Assembly (NCBI GenBank): GCA_017311315.1 | Contig: CM029672.1 | Location: 10,706,463-10,770,462, forward strand | DNA from: Dendrocalamus latiflorus | Lineage: Eukaryota > Streptophyta > Magnoliopsida > Poales > Poaceae | DNA length: 64,000 nt | Direction: 5' to 3' | In this document: positions 44,211 through 55,681 of the stretch, piece by piece | Numbering within the stretch: position 1 is the first letter of the stretch | Layout: each line of letters starts with the position of its first letter | Translations under genes and position numbers: made by a program | Notes under the pieces: model-generated | Told to the model about the DNA's origin: nothing | The model's input: only the letters and a program-made list of their open reading frames with translations | Databases searched by the model: none

Positions 44211-44559
44211 CCTCCAGTCGGCGAAGGATTGGGTAACTAGATTTGCAGTCGCCTAACCGCTGGGCAACTGGAAGCAGTCGCCAGATGGTTCAGCGACTGT
44301 AATTATTTCACCCAACGGCCCATGGATTGCTTGCGTGTCGCGTGGCTGTTGGGCAATAGGGTCTAATCGCCCAATGGTTAGACGACTGGATGCAATTTCT
44401 GTAAAAAAAAATGTTTGTACTGGTATACCTCTGTAATTTCGAATAAAATATGGATTATTTACAAAAAAATTCCACATGTGTGCATAGTTGCATTTGGGAT
44501 ATTTTGCTACATGCACACAAGGAAAAGCACACAACCAACTGAACGTTATCTCATGGACA

Positions 44560-46835
44560 TAAAACACCAGCTCGAGCCATGCACGTGGACCCAAACCCTA
44601 TTTTTCTGGCAAGATCGGAAGTACCGCACTTACTATGCCGGTACTTCCGCTCTGAGGTACTACCGCTTCCCAAAGTTGTACTTCCGCACGTTGAAAACCT
44701 CATCTGGACCTCTCTAGAAAAACATACTGCAACTCAACCCAACTAAACGGTACTTTCGCAATTATACCTGCGGGACTTCCGCCAAATGGAACTACCGTAC
44801 TTATACCTACGGTACTTCCAATTTTCCTGACACTTCTAGAAGATAGCCCAAATCAAACGTAATCTTTGCCAAACTATTTCACCACTCCACAAAACTTGTA
44901 ATGGTTCATCACAACAGTATCCTGAACCTTCTCACATGGTCCTTCAATCTCTCCCTTAATGAACCCATTGGCAATTCTTTAAAATGTGAATTGGAGGTAG
45001 TTTTAGAAATAGAAAGAGGAATTTTGCAAAGACAACTCCAAATGGTCAAATGAAGATTGCAAAGAATTGAAGATGATTATTTGAAACATAAATGGATAGA
45101 ATTTGCTGAAAATGACAGTTTTGCACAAAAACATCATATCCACCCAAAAATGTCAGGAAATCTCACTCTAGATCCATATAAAAACAATTGCTCGATTTGA
45201 CCTTAGTCATTGTGAGAGGTGATGAAAATCACAGTAACATAATAAAGCTCTAAAAATCGAGATTTTGCACAAAACACCAAATCACGCTCTAGATATATAT
45301 TTTTATCTATCTTTCTCCCCCTTTGATAATGGAATCACAAGATGCATGGAAGAAGATAAAGTATGATTAGATGAAGTGATTGTATTTTATTTATTTTTAG
45401 CATTTAGAAGCCATGAAGATTATCCAAAGCAACTTTTTAAGTATTACACCAAGCCATAAAAAGTTAAAGTGCTATCTAGATCATAGCAAAACATATATAG
45501 CCAAGCTCAAGCCAAATAAGTAATGATTCTGAAATTAAATGGATTTTTATCATGTTAATTTATCCAAAAATGAGGCAAGCCATGTGAACAGACTAAATAG
45601 AGCCAAAAAGCCATAATTGAGTCATTTTAGAGTGCCACAAGTTCAAAATTGAAATATTTTGTTCAAGCACTTGATAACAATTGTAATTGAGCAAATTTAG
45701 CACATTTGGCACCCTTTTTAAGTTCATTTTTGGTTATAGCCAAGCTTCAACCAATTTTTTCACAAAATTTTGTTTTCTTGGCCATGTGCTAGATCTCAGG
45801 CCTTATGTGACCACTCCAAGCAAGAATCTTAAGGAAATGATCTTGGTCATTCAAAACTCCCCCTGAGTTTATATCTAGTGCAATGGCATGCCGTCTAATA
45901 AGAAAGAGTTAGTGATATCAGTTTTTTCATACAAAAGAGATCATTTTGCATTTTATTGACTTAGAACAAATAACTAATACTAACTCATGTTTCAAAAAGA
46001 ACTAGCATAGCTCAATCTAAAGCTCAATTTAAATTCAAGACTCAACTTAGCTGATTCTATATGGCATGAATCATAAATAGGAAGCAAGGTATGATTTATT
46101 TCAAGTTTTTCACATTTAAATGAGATATCATGACAAAAGTTAAGCTACATATTAAAGAGCATGATAAATATAGTACGCTGAGCACAAGACATGGCAAGAT
46201 GTAAAGTAATTTATCATGTCACACTAGGAAAAAATCAGGGCTCCATGTATTTATATTACAATGCATACTGCTAAATTTTAAATATGATGCAATAAAAAGA
46301 AATTCTAACTCCCCTTTAGCAAGTGAGTCAATTTTAGAAATAATTTTGTTCAAGTTGAGTTATGTCATCATTAAGCTCTAGAAAATGTCAAATAAACTCC
46401 CACTGAATCAAAGCAATAAGCAAGAAGGAAGAAGTTTGCATAGAAAGAAGAAATGGCAATCCTTCAAGTATAGACAAGATAGAAGAAATACTATAGCCCA
46501 GATTTGCTCTTATCTACTCCCTATGACTCTGAGACTATTAGCTGGTCATCTAAAATACTATGGAGTAAACGTTCCCTGTCTACCCAAGGGGGCTCAAACC
46601 TCGCTAGACCTAAAAGAAGTGAGTGAATTCAACCTAGTGGGAAAAGAAGCAACTAATAAGTAGCATCCTAGGATCATAAGATGAGAGCAAGAAGTCTAAA
46701 AAACTGGGAATGAGAACCATTCTAGTCTATGTTAGAAAGACTAACCCAAACGCACCCAATAAACAAAGTGCAACAGAATAAAAAAAGCATACAAACAATA
46801 TAATACAGAAAGTACATGATGCTTCCTCTCAGATT
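44560..46835 (-). repeat. 3' non-coding and LTR part of a SIRE-like copia remnant
   Basis: Minus-strand orientation. Repeated GGTACTTCCGC-type phrases (44600-44820) resemble grass SIRE-type LTRs. AGGGGGAGAAAG (rc, about 45315-45330) and CAGGGGGAG (rc, about 45860) resemble the multiple polypurine tracts of that clade. LTR borders could not be fixed. No coding region. Confidence 0.45.
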
Positions 46836-47705
46836 AAGCCATAAGGATAGGCCACCCCAAGCTCTCCTACAAGGTTATGAACCTCGAGCTATCTAAAGGC
46901 TTGGTGAAAATATCAGCAAACTGATGGTCACTCTCTACAAACTGAAGCACTATGTCACCCTTCTCCACATGGTCTCTAAGGAAATGATATCTGATATCTA
47001 TGTGCTTGGTCCTGGAGTGTTACACTGGGTTCTTAGCAATGTTAATGGTAGAAGTGTTATCATAGAAGAGAGGGCCACTATTTATGGCTAACCCAAAGTA
47101 CTGCAACATTGAACCATCCAAAGCACCTGACTACAGCAACTAGCGTCTGCAACATACTTGGCATCTGCAGTGGATTGTACAACACTGGACTGATTTCTCG
47201 AAGACCAAGAAATAAAAGAAGTGCCAATGAATTGGCAAGTACCAGAGGTGCTCTTCCTATCTATCCTACAGCCAGCAAAGTCTACATCGGAGGAGGCTCT
47301 AAGGGAAAGACAAGAAACAGAAGAGTATCAGATACCATTGTCTAGAGTAGATCGAAGATACCTCAAGATACGCTTCACCGCTTGATGGTGAGAGACACGA
47401 GGAGAAGCCTAAAATCAAATGCACAGATACATGGCAAAATGTATGTCTGGCCTCGAAGCAGTGAGGTACGGGAGGGAGCCAATCATGGTACGGGTTCGCC
47501 ATCCTCGTCTGGGTTGAGTGTAGTTGAGGTCGCCATCAAAGTCGACATCGGCTTGCCATCACTCATGTCGAAACGTCTCAGGAGGTCTCGAGTGTACTTG
47601 TCTTGATGCAAGAAGGTACCCTCCCGAGTCTGCTTGATCTGGAAGCCGAGGAAGAAACTCAACTCACCCATCATATTCATCTCAAACTCTGTGCTCAAAC
47701 CTGGA
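46836..47705 (-). pseudogene. Copia reverse transcriptase/RNase H fragment (SIRE-like)
   Basis: Minus strand. 47698-47483 reads MMGELSFFLGFQIKQTREGT and HQDKYTRDLLRRFDM, the end of the reverse transcriptase. Further on the same strand come [60 protein letters not shown] and [10 protein letters not shown], the RNase H core, in broken frames with stops. Ends near GELGVAYPYGLI at about 46836. 5' portions of pol are absent. Dead fragment. Confidence 0.85.
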
Positions 47706-48183
47706 AGCGGAGGGAGTAGGGAAGGGTGAGGTGCCAGTAAAGGGGATAGGCAACTTAAATAGCTAGGGCAAGCAGTGTGTTACTGTGTAAGGTGACGACA
47801 CACATTGTGGGTGTAGCTAGATGAGGTGACGGTGCACAGTGCGGGCGTTGGCATGGCTCAGTGCTAGCATAGCATGGGTGCACACGGCTCATGCAACGCA
47901 ATAAGCAGGGCGATGCAACGCGGGCATAGATGCAAGGGTGAGGCTCTGGTGTGGCGATGAGACGGAGCAGCCCGGCTTGACGCGAGAGCAGGTGTGGACG
48001 TGGACGGTGAGGCGATGATATAAGCATGTAGCGGCCGTGGTGTGGGCAATCTCACAGCGGGTCATCAGCATGGCCAGTTAAGGCAATGCGACGGCGTGGC
48101 AGTGCGGTGCTCATTGTCATAGGACGAGTCAATGTAGTAGGTGGGCAATGGGATGGACAATAGTGTGGTGCATGTGGCGCGAT

Positions 48184-48694
48184 TAGGCCTGGACGAAAAA
48201 CTCGAAGCTCGTTAGCTCGCTCGGATCGTGGCTGGCTCGGCTCGGCTCGTTAGGATAACGAGCCGAGCCGAGCCAAGATTTTAGCTCGTTAGCTATAACG
48301 AGCCAACTCGAGCCAGCTCGCGAGCCGCTCACGAGCCAAACAAGCTAGCTCGAGCTTGTGGTCATGGACCTAATTTGTACTCTATTGCATGGATGATAGT
48401 TGATGGATGAATATATGATGGAGATATGGACCTAATTTGTACTCTATTGCATGTGTATGCATACGCTGCTTGCTGCTAGCATGTATGATGGATGAATATG
48501 TGTTGTATGACTCACTGGAATGTAAGGTAGTCTTCATTTTACATTTTTTGGTCCTGGCTCACGAGCCAACTCGAGCTTTTGGTCGAGCCGAGCCGAGCCA
48601 GCTTTTTAGCTCGTTAGTTATAACGAGCCAGCTCGTTATCCTACCGAGCCAGACCGAGCCGAGCCGAGCCGAGCCAGCTCGATATCCAGCCCTA
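48184..48694. mobile_element. hAT MITE, rich in GAGCC/GGCTC repeats
   Basis: Ends TAGGCCTGGACG and, read inward, TAGGGCTGGATATCGAGC. Perfect 8-bp duplication GGCGCGAT at 48176-48183 and 48695-48702. 511 bp. Both arms are runs of GAGCCGAGCC and AGCTCGTTAG, and the centre holds a direct repeat of GGACCTAATTTGTACTCTAT. No transposase. Confidence 0.92.
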
Positions 48695-49071
48695 GGCGCG
48701 ATCGACTGAGCCGATGGCATGGTCAGTGAAGGTGGGCGCAAGCTAGCTCGGCCGAGAGGCAGAGCAAGAGAGAGTGAGAGGGAGGCAGAGGGGACTGGGC
48801 TGGCAGAGTAGGCTAGGCATGCGGTTGGGCTAAGAGAGAAGGGATAAAAGAGAAAAAGAAGGGGCAATTGGGCGAATGGAAGTGGGCCAGAAGTTGGGCC
48901 AAGAGGGAAAGAAGGGAAATGGGCCAAGCCCGATTGGAATTTTGATTATTTTATTTTATTTCCTTTTTATTTGAATTTCAATTTTGAATTTGAGTTGAAA
49001 TTTGAATTTCATGCTTCATATTGCTTTCAATTTCTTACATAAATTACCCTAGATTTCAATTTTGCTCTTCG

Positions 49072-49072
<1 letters not shown>

Positions 49073-49131
<59 letters not shown>

Positions 49132-49132
49132 T
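49073..49132. repeat. (ATT)n microsatellite
   Basis: About twenty uninterrupted ATT units inside the LTR fragment. Confidence 0.97.
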
Positions 49133-49280
49133 TGTATTTATCATGTACTTCGTCTTGTATTATTTGGCATAACACCAAATTTAGGAAATCCCAAATAATT
49201 TCAGAAAATCTGAGTGTCAACAAGATACACTTAAAAGTTTTAAAATTTTTATATTTTTTAACATTCAAATTTTAGGATGT

Positions 49281-49466
49281 TACGGTTCACCTCAGGAAGA
49301 AACGTGTCAAAGACGAACACGTCTTTGAGGGGATGCCTTGCCTGTGAAAACGAATTGTGGCCTTGTGGGGCATACGGTTCACCTCAGGAAGGAACGTGTC
49401 AAAGACGAACACGTCTTTGAGGGGATGCGCTTGCCTGTGAAAACCAATTGTGGGGCAGGGTGCCCC
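49281..49466 (+). repeat. 92-bp direct tandem duplication
   Basis: TACGGTTCACCTCAGGAA starts at 49281 and again at 49373. Each copy contains GACGAACACGTC within a longer inverted motif (CAAAGACG...CGTCTTTG). The second copy has a one-base insertion and a few substitutions. It sits between the LTR fragment and the LecRK pseudogene's broken 3' end. Confidence 0.9.
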
Positions 49467-50016
49467 AGAGTATCAACCACATGTGTGGCCTATAAGTTGG
49501 TGCCATCGTCATACAAATCTTGAAAGGCCAAAGTCACATAGACGTCCATTAATCTCACTATCAAGAACCCCATTGCTTGCCTTAATTTCACGATGGATGA
49601 CAGCCTTGTCCCACTTCTCATGGAGGTAGAGCAAACCTGTTGCAATGCCTTTTATGATCCGAAACCTTTGAGCCCAATTTAGTCTGGTCTTGTGATCATC
49701 ACAATACAAATACTTATCAAGGCTACCATTTGACATGTATTCATACACTAAAACAAGTTCACATTTTCTCGTACAATAGCCAAGTAGCCGAACAAGGTTG
49801 CGGTGTCGAATGCGGCCAATGCTGGTAACCTCAGCAATGAAACTCCTTCATACCTTGCCTCGATTCATGGGACACCCTCGTCCACAGCAACTTCTAATTT
49901 ATATGATGGAAGTGCTCCTTTATATACCTTCCGAAATCCTCCTGCCCCAAGTAGGTGTTTGTCCTTAAAACCCTTCTGTGGCATGGTACAAATCCTTATA
50001 TGAGAACCGCTGCGGG

Positions 50017-50536
50017 AGGGGTGGCAATCGGGCGCGGCAGGTTACGGGTAGTGCTCGTCTATACCCGTACCTATAATCTCAATTTACACCCACAGGTATA
50101 CCCGTGAAGGACGACGAGTGAAAAACCTCGCCCATACCTGTCGCCTGTGAGCATACCCATTTACCCGCGAACTGAGAGTCACCATACGAGAGTTGAACTA
50201 ATGGCACGTACATATAAACAACAACTGTTGCTAGAAAATATAATAGCTATCAAAAAAATTTATAACAATCAATAGCAATTAGAGATATGAAAAAGTTTAT
50301 AACAATCAATAGTAATTAGAGATATTGCTATGACTGCGCCACTTATCAATCTATATCGCGGGTAAACGGGCGGGGCGGATACGGATGGAGCTTACCCATA
50401 TCTGTGCCCGTTTACCCGACGGGTAGAGTGTACCCCCTATTTCCATACCCGTGGGTAAAGAAAATATCTTATACTCAGCTCCATTAAGATATTTATCCAT
50501 AGATATACGGGTAAATGGACACAATTACCATCCCTA
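50017..50536. mobile_element. hAT MITE inside the LecRK pseudogene
   Basis: Ends AGGGGTGGCAATCGGG and, read inward, TAGGGATGGTAATTGTG. Imperfect 8-bp duplication GCTGCGGG (50009-50016) and GATGCGGC (50537-50544), 6 of 8. 520 bp with many TACCCGT-type motifs in both arms. It splits the codons just upstream of the kinase domain. Confidence 0.82.
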
Positions 50537-50967
50537 GATGCGGCCCGAACTCGACCTTCCAATCTTTTAGCTCAGCATACCTCAATCGTCTCATCACAAC
50601 TAATGTGACCACAACACCCACAACAATTACGAATGCTGCGCTGGCTATTGGTAGGATGATTTTCAAGTGCTTTGTCTGAGGCTTTGGGCCGTCACGAGGT
50701 AGCTTTGGCAGCTTGGCAATATTGATCACCGGAGCGGGTTTGTTCATCCCGAAGCTCCAGCCAAGCACGTAGTGTCGTGAGTCAGCTGAGCTAGTTGATA
50801 AACCGATGTATGATGGCTCTTGTAGCACAGTTAGAGGCCACAGTGGGTCGAGATGAGTGACCTGATAGGTTTCGCCATTTGGAGGGGAGCCATGGTCACG
50901 CTAATTTTCTTGGCTTCTCCGCTGTAGTCCACTCACACTTGCATTGCATCACCACTAACAAGACTCA

Positions 50968-51195
50968 TGGTTTTTTGGCTTTGACTTACTATTTTTTACT
51001 ACATTAACTAATTTTTAAACGGTATATTTTTTAAGACAGAGTTTATAGGTATATTATAGTAGACACTATACCGAGTTCAACTATACCGACCAAAATCATA
51101 CACGACTATTTTCATCTGTATACTGTCTCTCATGAATAGTAAGAATTTAAAAACTATAAACTAAAAGCCCAAGTCAAAGCTAAAAAAACTCACCC
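50968..51195. mobile_element. Small TIR element, copy 1, in LecRK pseudogene lectin region
   Basis: Ends GGTTTTTTGGCTTTGACTT and, read inward, TTTTTTTAGCTTTGACTT, an inverted repeat. Shares with 51279-51508 a colinear interior (AACGGT-CATTTTTTAAGAC, CGACTATTTT, CTGTCTCTCAT-type phrases). About 230 bp, non-coding. Superfamily uncertain. Confidence 0.65.
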
Positions 51196-51278
51196 GATGC
51201 CGATGCCTATAGGGGCGTAGATGTCATGGAACTTGATGTTTAGGATGGTGTCGAGCTCAACGGTTAAGGTATAGGTCG

Positions 51279-51508
51279 GGTTCTTTTAGGCTTAAAGTTG
51301 GCCTATGTTTGTACTGTTTATAGTAATTAACTTTTCAACGGTGCATTTTTTAAGACGGAGTCAATAGAAAAATTCTAGTAAAAAGTATACTGAGTTCAGC
51401 TGTACCAGCTAAAATCACATTCGACTATTTTTCTCTATGTACTATCTCTCACGAACAGTTAAAATTTAAATATTTAAACTATAAGCCATAAACCATCGTA
51501 AAAAAACC
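51279..51508. mobile_element. Small TIR element, copy 2, in LecRK pseudogene lectin region
   Basis: Colinear relative of 50968-51195 in the same orientation, ends GGGTTCTTTTAGGCTTA and TAAGCC...AAAAAAACCC. Borders are approximate because the flanking lectin sequence is itself decayed. Confidence 0.6.
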
Positions 51509-52183
51509 CACCCATAGTTCTCAAGTTGCCATTGTTCTGGGAGTTCACGAATCCCATGTATTGTCTGGCCAATGCATCTGAGAAGTTTGTGCTTGGGCCG
51601 ACGGTGAAGGCCAAGCCTTGTCTGCTCATGATGGGGTAGCAAGAGCAGATGGCAAACACGAAGGCAACTGACAAGACTGTACTTAATCATTGCGTGATCT
51701 GCGGAAGTGCAATGGATTTGGGTAGAATGTATGCCCTTAGCAATCAATTGTCCCATTGCTTAGCTCAAGGCATCCCCGTCGACAGTGGGGTTAATACCAG
51801 TGAAGCCAAGGGTCTGTTTGACAGAGCTCCATCAGCTCCAGATCCACTAAAAACAGCTCTACTCCACAAATTTTTACCCAAACGCTCCAGTTCCACGAAA
51901 TCTGGATCCACCAAAATACTGGATCTAGCTCCAGATTCATGAAATCCATGGAGCACCTCAAGGGGTGCTCCATGAAAACTTGTTTCGTATCTACTCGTGA
52001 AGTTAGGTGGTAATTACCCACCAATGCCACTGGTTAGTGGTTACATACCCCATCCCAACCGTTTTTTTTCTATTCGGCCAAATCGACCGAGGGACCGAGG
52101 GCTTCTTCGTCTCCTCGCGCCGCCTCCTCGCACCGGCACCTCGCGCCGCCACCTCCGGCGCTCCGGCGAGCCGCCACCTCCGG

Positions 52184-52470
52184 CGATGGACGGATCTGGT
52201 AGATCCGGCCCCCCTCTACCTCCTCCTCCACCTCCTTCTTCTTCCTCCATGGCGAAATCGGCCCCTAGGGTTGGGCTCTCGCGCGCTTTGGAACCAGTCG
52301 GCGGCGCCCGTTCCGGCCTCCATTGGCGCGGCCCCTCTGGCCGGCGCAGCGGCTGGGGGCCCGGCCGCCCTGGCCGATGCAGCAGCTGGAGGTCCTGCAG
52401 GGGTCTCTGCATCGCAAGCGAGGACACGTGCTCCGTCGACCAACAAGAGGGCAAGGGATGATGAGGTATG
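52184..52470 (+). other. Probable 5' exon of PIF ORF1
   Basis: GC-rich leader with a Pro/Ala-rich frame ending RTRAPSTNKRARDDE before a GTATGA donor at about 52469. The early ATG (CCGGCGATGGACGG, about 52185) is in a different frame, so either the start lies elsewhere or there is a frameshift. Sequence from here to 53215 is intron-like and non-coding. Confidence 0.4.
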
Positions 52471-53215
52471 AATGTGCAATGTGCTGGTGTGTTGAATTTG
52501 CAATGTGCTGTTGAATTTGGCTCCTATCTTGTGCAGTCTCAGTTGCAGGTAAACAACAAGTTGCTCGTTTGATGCAGTCATGCAAATGCCAAATGGCTAT
52601 GCTTTTTTAATTGAGATATTGCAGATGAAATGTAGTGATATGGGAGATGCATTTTGCCCAGATGCTTATAAATTTTGCTCCAGATGTGCAAATTTATGAG
52701 ACGCGCTTAGAGCTAGTAACGTGCCTTTTGTCTTATCCTAATGGAGTAAGGGAAATGCATTTGATCTCTTTGACATATTGCTTAAGAGGTGCTCAGAATG
52801 AGTTCTTTAGTTGTTGCAGATGCTATAGGCTGAAACTTAGTAATGAATATTCAACACCTGATATTATAATTTCGTATGTAGGAATTTTCTGTCTAGCTAT
52901 CACCACCGAATTAAGAGTTTCCTTCGCAACAATATCATGCCTCAACAATATCATATCACAGGGGAATCTCATGAACAATATCAAATCCCATGATATACCA
53001 CAACGCTTGATCCATAGGCCACACAAGCTCACCCTGAACCAGAATCATTGTATGGGTATGAAATGCAAGCCTGAATGACATGCGGAAACATAATGTGATG
53101 GTTAGAATTTGTGGGATAGAACTGGTTAGAATTTTTCGTATGTTACATCTTTCAAAAGAGCCTATATGCATGGAGCTTATTTTTCTTTTTCAAATGGTTG
53201 GGAAATCATGGTCAG

Positions 53216-54187
53216 GGTGATGCTATGGACTGGATCGATGGTCATACCACTCTTGTTTGTAATTTGTTCGCCGAACAAGTTAGAAAAGGGAATCGGCCGA
53301 ACACTTATTTGAACATTGTAGGCTACACCGAGGTATCAAATAGGTTTTTTTAGGCCACCGGAATAATGCTGAGTAAAACGCAACTAAAGAACAAATGGGA
53401 CAACTTGAGAAGGGATTTGACTGCATGGCGGAAATTAATGAGGAAGCAAACGGGGACTGGTTTCAATTGGAACACGAGAACAATCAGCATGGACCCCGAG
53501 TGGTGGAAGAAGATAACAAAGGTGAGTGTTCGATTATAATGCTATGTACATTTGTTGATTTGCAATTTAGAAAAAATTCCTTATTTCGAACCTTCTCACA
53601 TGTTTTAGGAAATTCCTGGTGTTGGCAAGTTTAAGAAGAGGCCTCTCCAAAATGAAGATGACTTGAAGGTGATGTTTGGCAACATCCTTAATGAGGAGCA
53701 AGATCATTGGAATCCTATGAGTTCCAACCCCATCATACCCCTTGATGATGATACTCCCATTGATGATAGAGAGGTTGAGCACCCCACTGAGGATCCCACG
53801 GGTGACAACAATTCTTTTGATAATGGGGATGAGGTTGAGGAGGTTACTCCTGTCACTGACAATGCTAAGAGAAGGGCTCGCGTGATTCTTGACAAGCCCA
53901 CCAAGAAACCTAAGACAAGCACAGCACTTGTTATCCAAGAACACATCTCAAAGATATCTGAGACTGCTTCCTCTTTTGTATCTAGTAGGCAAGGTGGGAT
54001 CACCATTGAGCAAGTCATGGAACATGTTGTTGCATGTGGTGCTGGGTATAACACCGATGAGCATTTTGTGGCAACCGAGTTGTTTGTCAAGAAAGACCAA
54101 AGGGAAATGTTCATGACCACCCCCCCCCCCCCCGATCAGAGGCTCAATTGGCTTAGGAGGAAGTACAATGTGATGTATGGAAAGTGA
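53216..54187 (+). pseudogene. PIF/Harbinger ORF1, Myb/SANT-like DNA-binding protein
   Basis: Exons 53216-53521 and 53609-54187, GT/AG borders and phase 0. The first reads GDAMDWIDGHTTLVCNLFAE, then IMLSKTQLKNKWDNLRRDL and WNTRTISMDPEWWKKITK: the Myb/SANT-like (Myb_DNA-bind_3 type) domain of plant PIF ORF1. One TAG interrupts it between the two blocks (53358-53360, where families have a Lys/Gln). The second exon is acidic, then basic (RARVILDKPTKKPKTS), then helical to the stop at 54185-54187. ORF1 proteins are needed together with the transposase for movement. Poly-C (54120-54133) lies inside the last exon and could hide an indel. Confidence 0.78.
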
Positions 54188-54405
54188 AGGCCGAGTTGTT
54201 TGTGTCATTTGGACGTGTTATCTTAGTTGTTATGCTCATTTGGACGTGTTGTCTTAGTTGTTATGCTCATTTGGACGTGTTGTGTTATTTTTTATGCTCA
54301 TTTGGACATGATGTCGTTATTTTTATTAGAGTTATTACATATTATGTCATTTATTCCTTCTTGTTATTTTTCCTTCTTGTCATTTATATATGTCATTTCT
54401 TGCAG

Positions 54406-55681
54406 ATGTCTAGCGATAATTCTAGTGATGAGAACGATGATTTTTTCAAAATTGTCTTAGGTGGTGCTATGCTTGCCCAAATATATTGTGACATGTACCT
54501 AGATAAAAACCCACCAAGGACGTCAACCACTAGTGGCATGGGGTTTTTGCTAGAGACATGGCGCACTCCGGGGGAATGCCATAGTCAACTTCGTATGAGC
54601 AATGAAATATTCTTCGACCTCCATGGTTTATTGGTGGAGAGGTATGGGCTATAACCATCCTTGCATATGACTACCTATGAGAGCCTAGGCATGTTTTTAT
54701 TTACATGTGCCGGAAATGAGTCGAGTCGAAAAGTTCAAAGTCGATTCAAGCATTCAGGTGAAACCATTACTAGGAAATTTGACGAGGTCCTTACCTCTTT
54801 GATGGCCATGGCAAAAGATTTCATTAGACCTAAGGATCCCAATTTTCGTACGGTTCATAGGAGGATAAGAGATGATAGACGAGCGTATCCACATTTTAAA
54901 GATTGCATTGGTGCTCTAGATGGTACACATATTCGTGTTTCTCTTCCACCCGATGAACAAGTGAGGTATATTGGGAAAACGGGGATAGCCACTCAAAATG
55001 TCTTAGCAGTTTGTGATTTCGATATGCGGTTCACATATGTGGCCACGGGTCAACCGGGAGCTATGCATGACACAAGTGTGCTATACAATGCAATCAATGT
55101 GGACGAAAAATTCTTCCCACATCCTCCACAAGGTAATATGAATGAATAATTAGTCATTTAGTCTATTTTGTCATGATAGCAAATATTCACTTATATTGTT
55201 TTCACCATGTGTAGGCAAATACTATGTTGTCGATGCCGGATATCCTAATCGGCCCAGCTATCTAGCTCCTTACAAGGGTGAAAGGTATCATATGCTGGAG
55301 TGGCATAGAGGTATGGAACCCATAACACGTAAGGAAAAATTCAATCGTATTCACTCTTCTATTTGAAATGTTATTGAGAGGTCTTTTGGAGTTTTGAAAA
55401 TGAAGTGGCAAATTCTATACAAGATGCCCAGCTACCCGATGTGGAAGCAAAAAATGGTTGTTGTTGCTTGTATGGTCCTTCACAATTTTATTCGTGAGCA
55501 TGATAGTGAAGATTCGGACTTTACTCGTTTCGATCGTGATCCTCATTTTGTCCCAACAATACCGGAAAGGTATAACCGATATGCAGTTACATCGGATGGT
55601 TCTACTTCGGAAACCAATGCCGCCACTATGGATGTATTTCGTGATGATTTGGCCACGGCTATTGCACTTGCTTGGAACTAG
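54406..55681 (+). pseudogene. PIF/Harbinger DDE transposase, two premature stops
   Basis: Exons 54406-55132 and 55215-55681 (donor GTAATA, acceptor GTGTAG, matching phase), 398 codons. Stops interrupt it: TAA at about 54652-54654 (GL*PSL) and TGA at about 55364-55366 (SSI*NVIERSFG, likely CGA originally). The helix-turn-helix region (YESLGMFLFTCAG), the first Asp in CIGALDGTHI, the second in PGAMHDTSVL and the Glu in NVIERSFG are all kept, as is the C-terminal block (MVVVACMVLHNFIREHD). This enzyme cuts and joins element ends in the nucleus. Only a few lesions separate it from an open frame, so the copy died fairly recently. Confidence 0.9.

Larger units (their letters stand above)
38873..44473 (-). 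mobile_element. MULE2: Mutator-like element related to MULE1, decayed
   Basis: Inverted ends GGAATTTTTTTGTAAATAAT. Flanking nonamers ATATGTGTG (38864-38872) and ACATGTGTG (44474-44482) match 8 of 9; the left terminal G overlaps the duplication. Terminal repeats extend about 250 bp and hold repeated GTTGGGCGACTA-type units. It is 5601 bp. Order inside matches MULE1: minus-strand GRF/coiled-coil pseudogene, 31-bp array, plus-strand GRF pseudogene, then N-terminal pieces of a MuDR-type transposase on the minus strand. Confidence 0.85.
47706..49284 (-). repeat. Long chromovirus-type LTR fragment, minus orientation
   Basis: The high-coordinate end, read on the minus strand, starts GTAACATCCTAAAATTTG, a TGTAACATCC-type LTR start with its first base changed. 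AT-rich then GGCCCA-rich sequence follows, as in 23949-24470. It is interrupted by a hAT MITE (48184-48694) and a trinucleotide microsatellite. The other end is lost near the copia fragment. Confidence 0.5.

Noticed and set aside
38869..44485. MULE2 borders at TGTGGAA instead of GGAA
   Set aside because: With TGTGGAA the flanking nonamers do not match; moving the border to GGAA gives an 8 of 9 duplication and agrees with the other two MULE ends.
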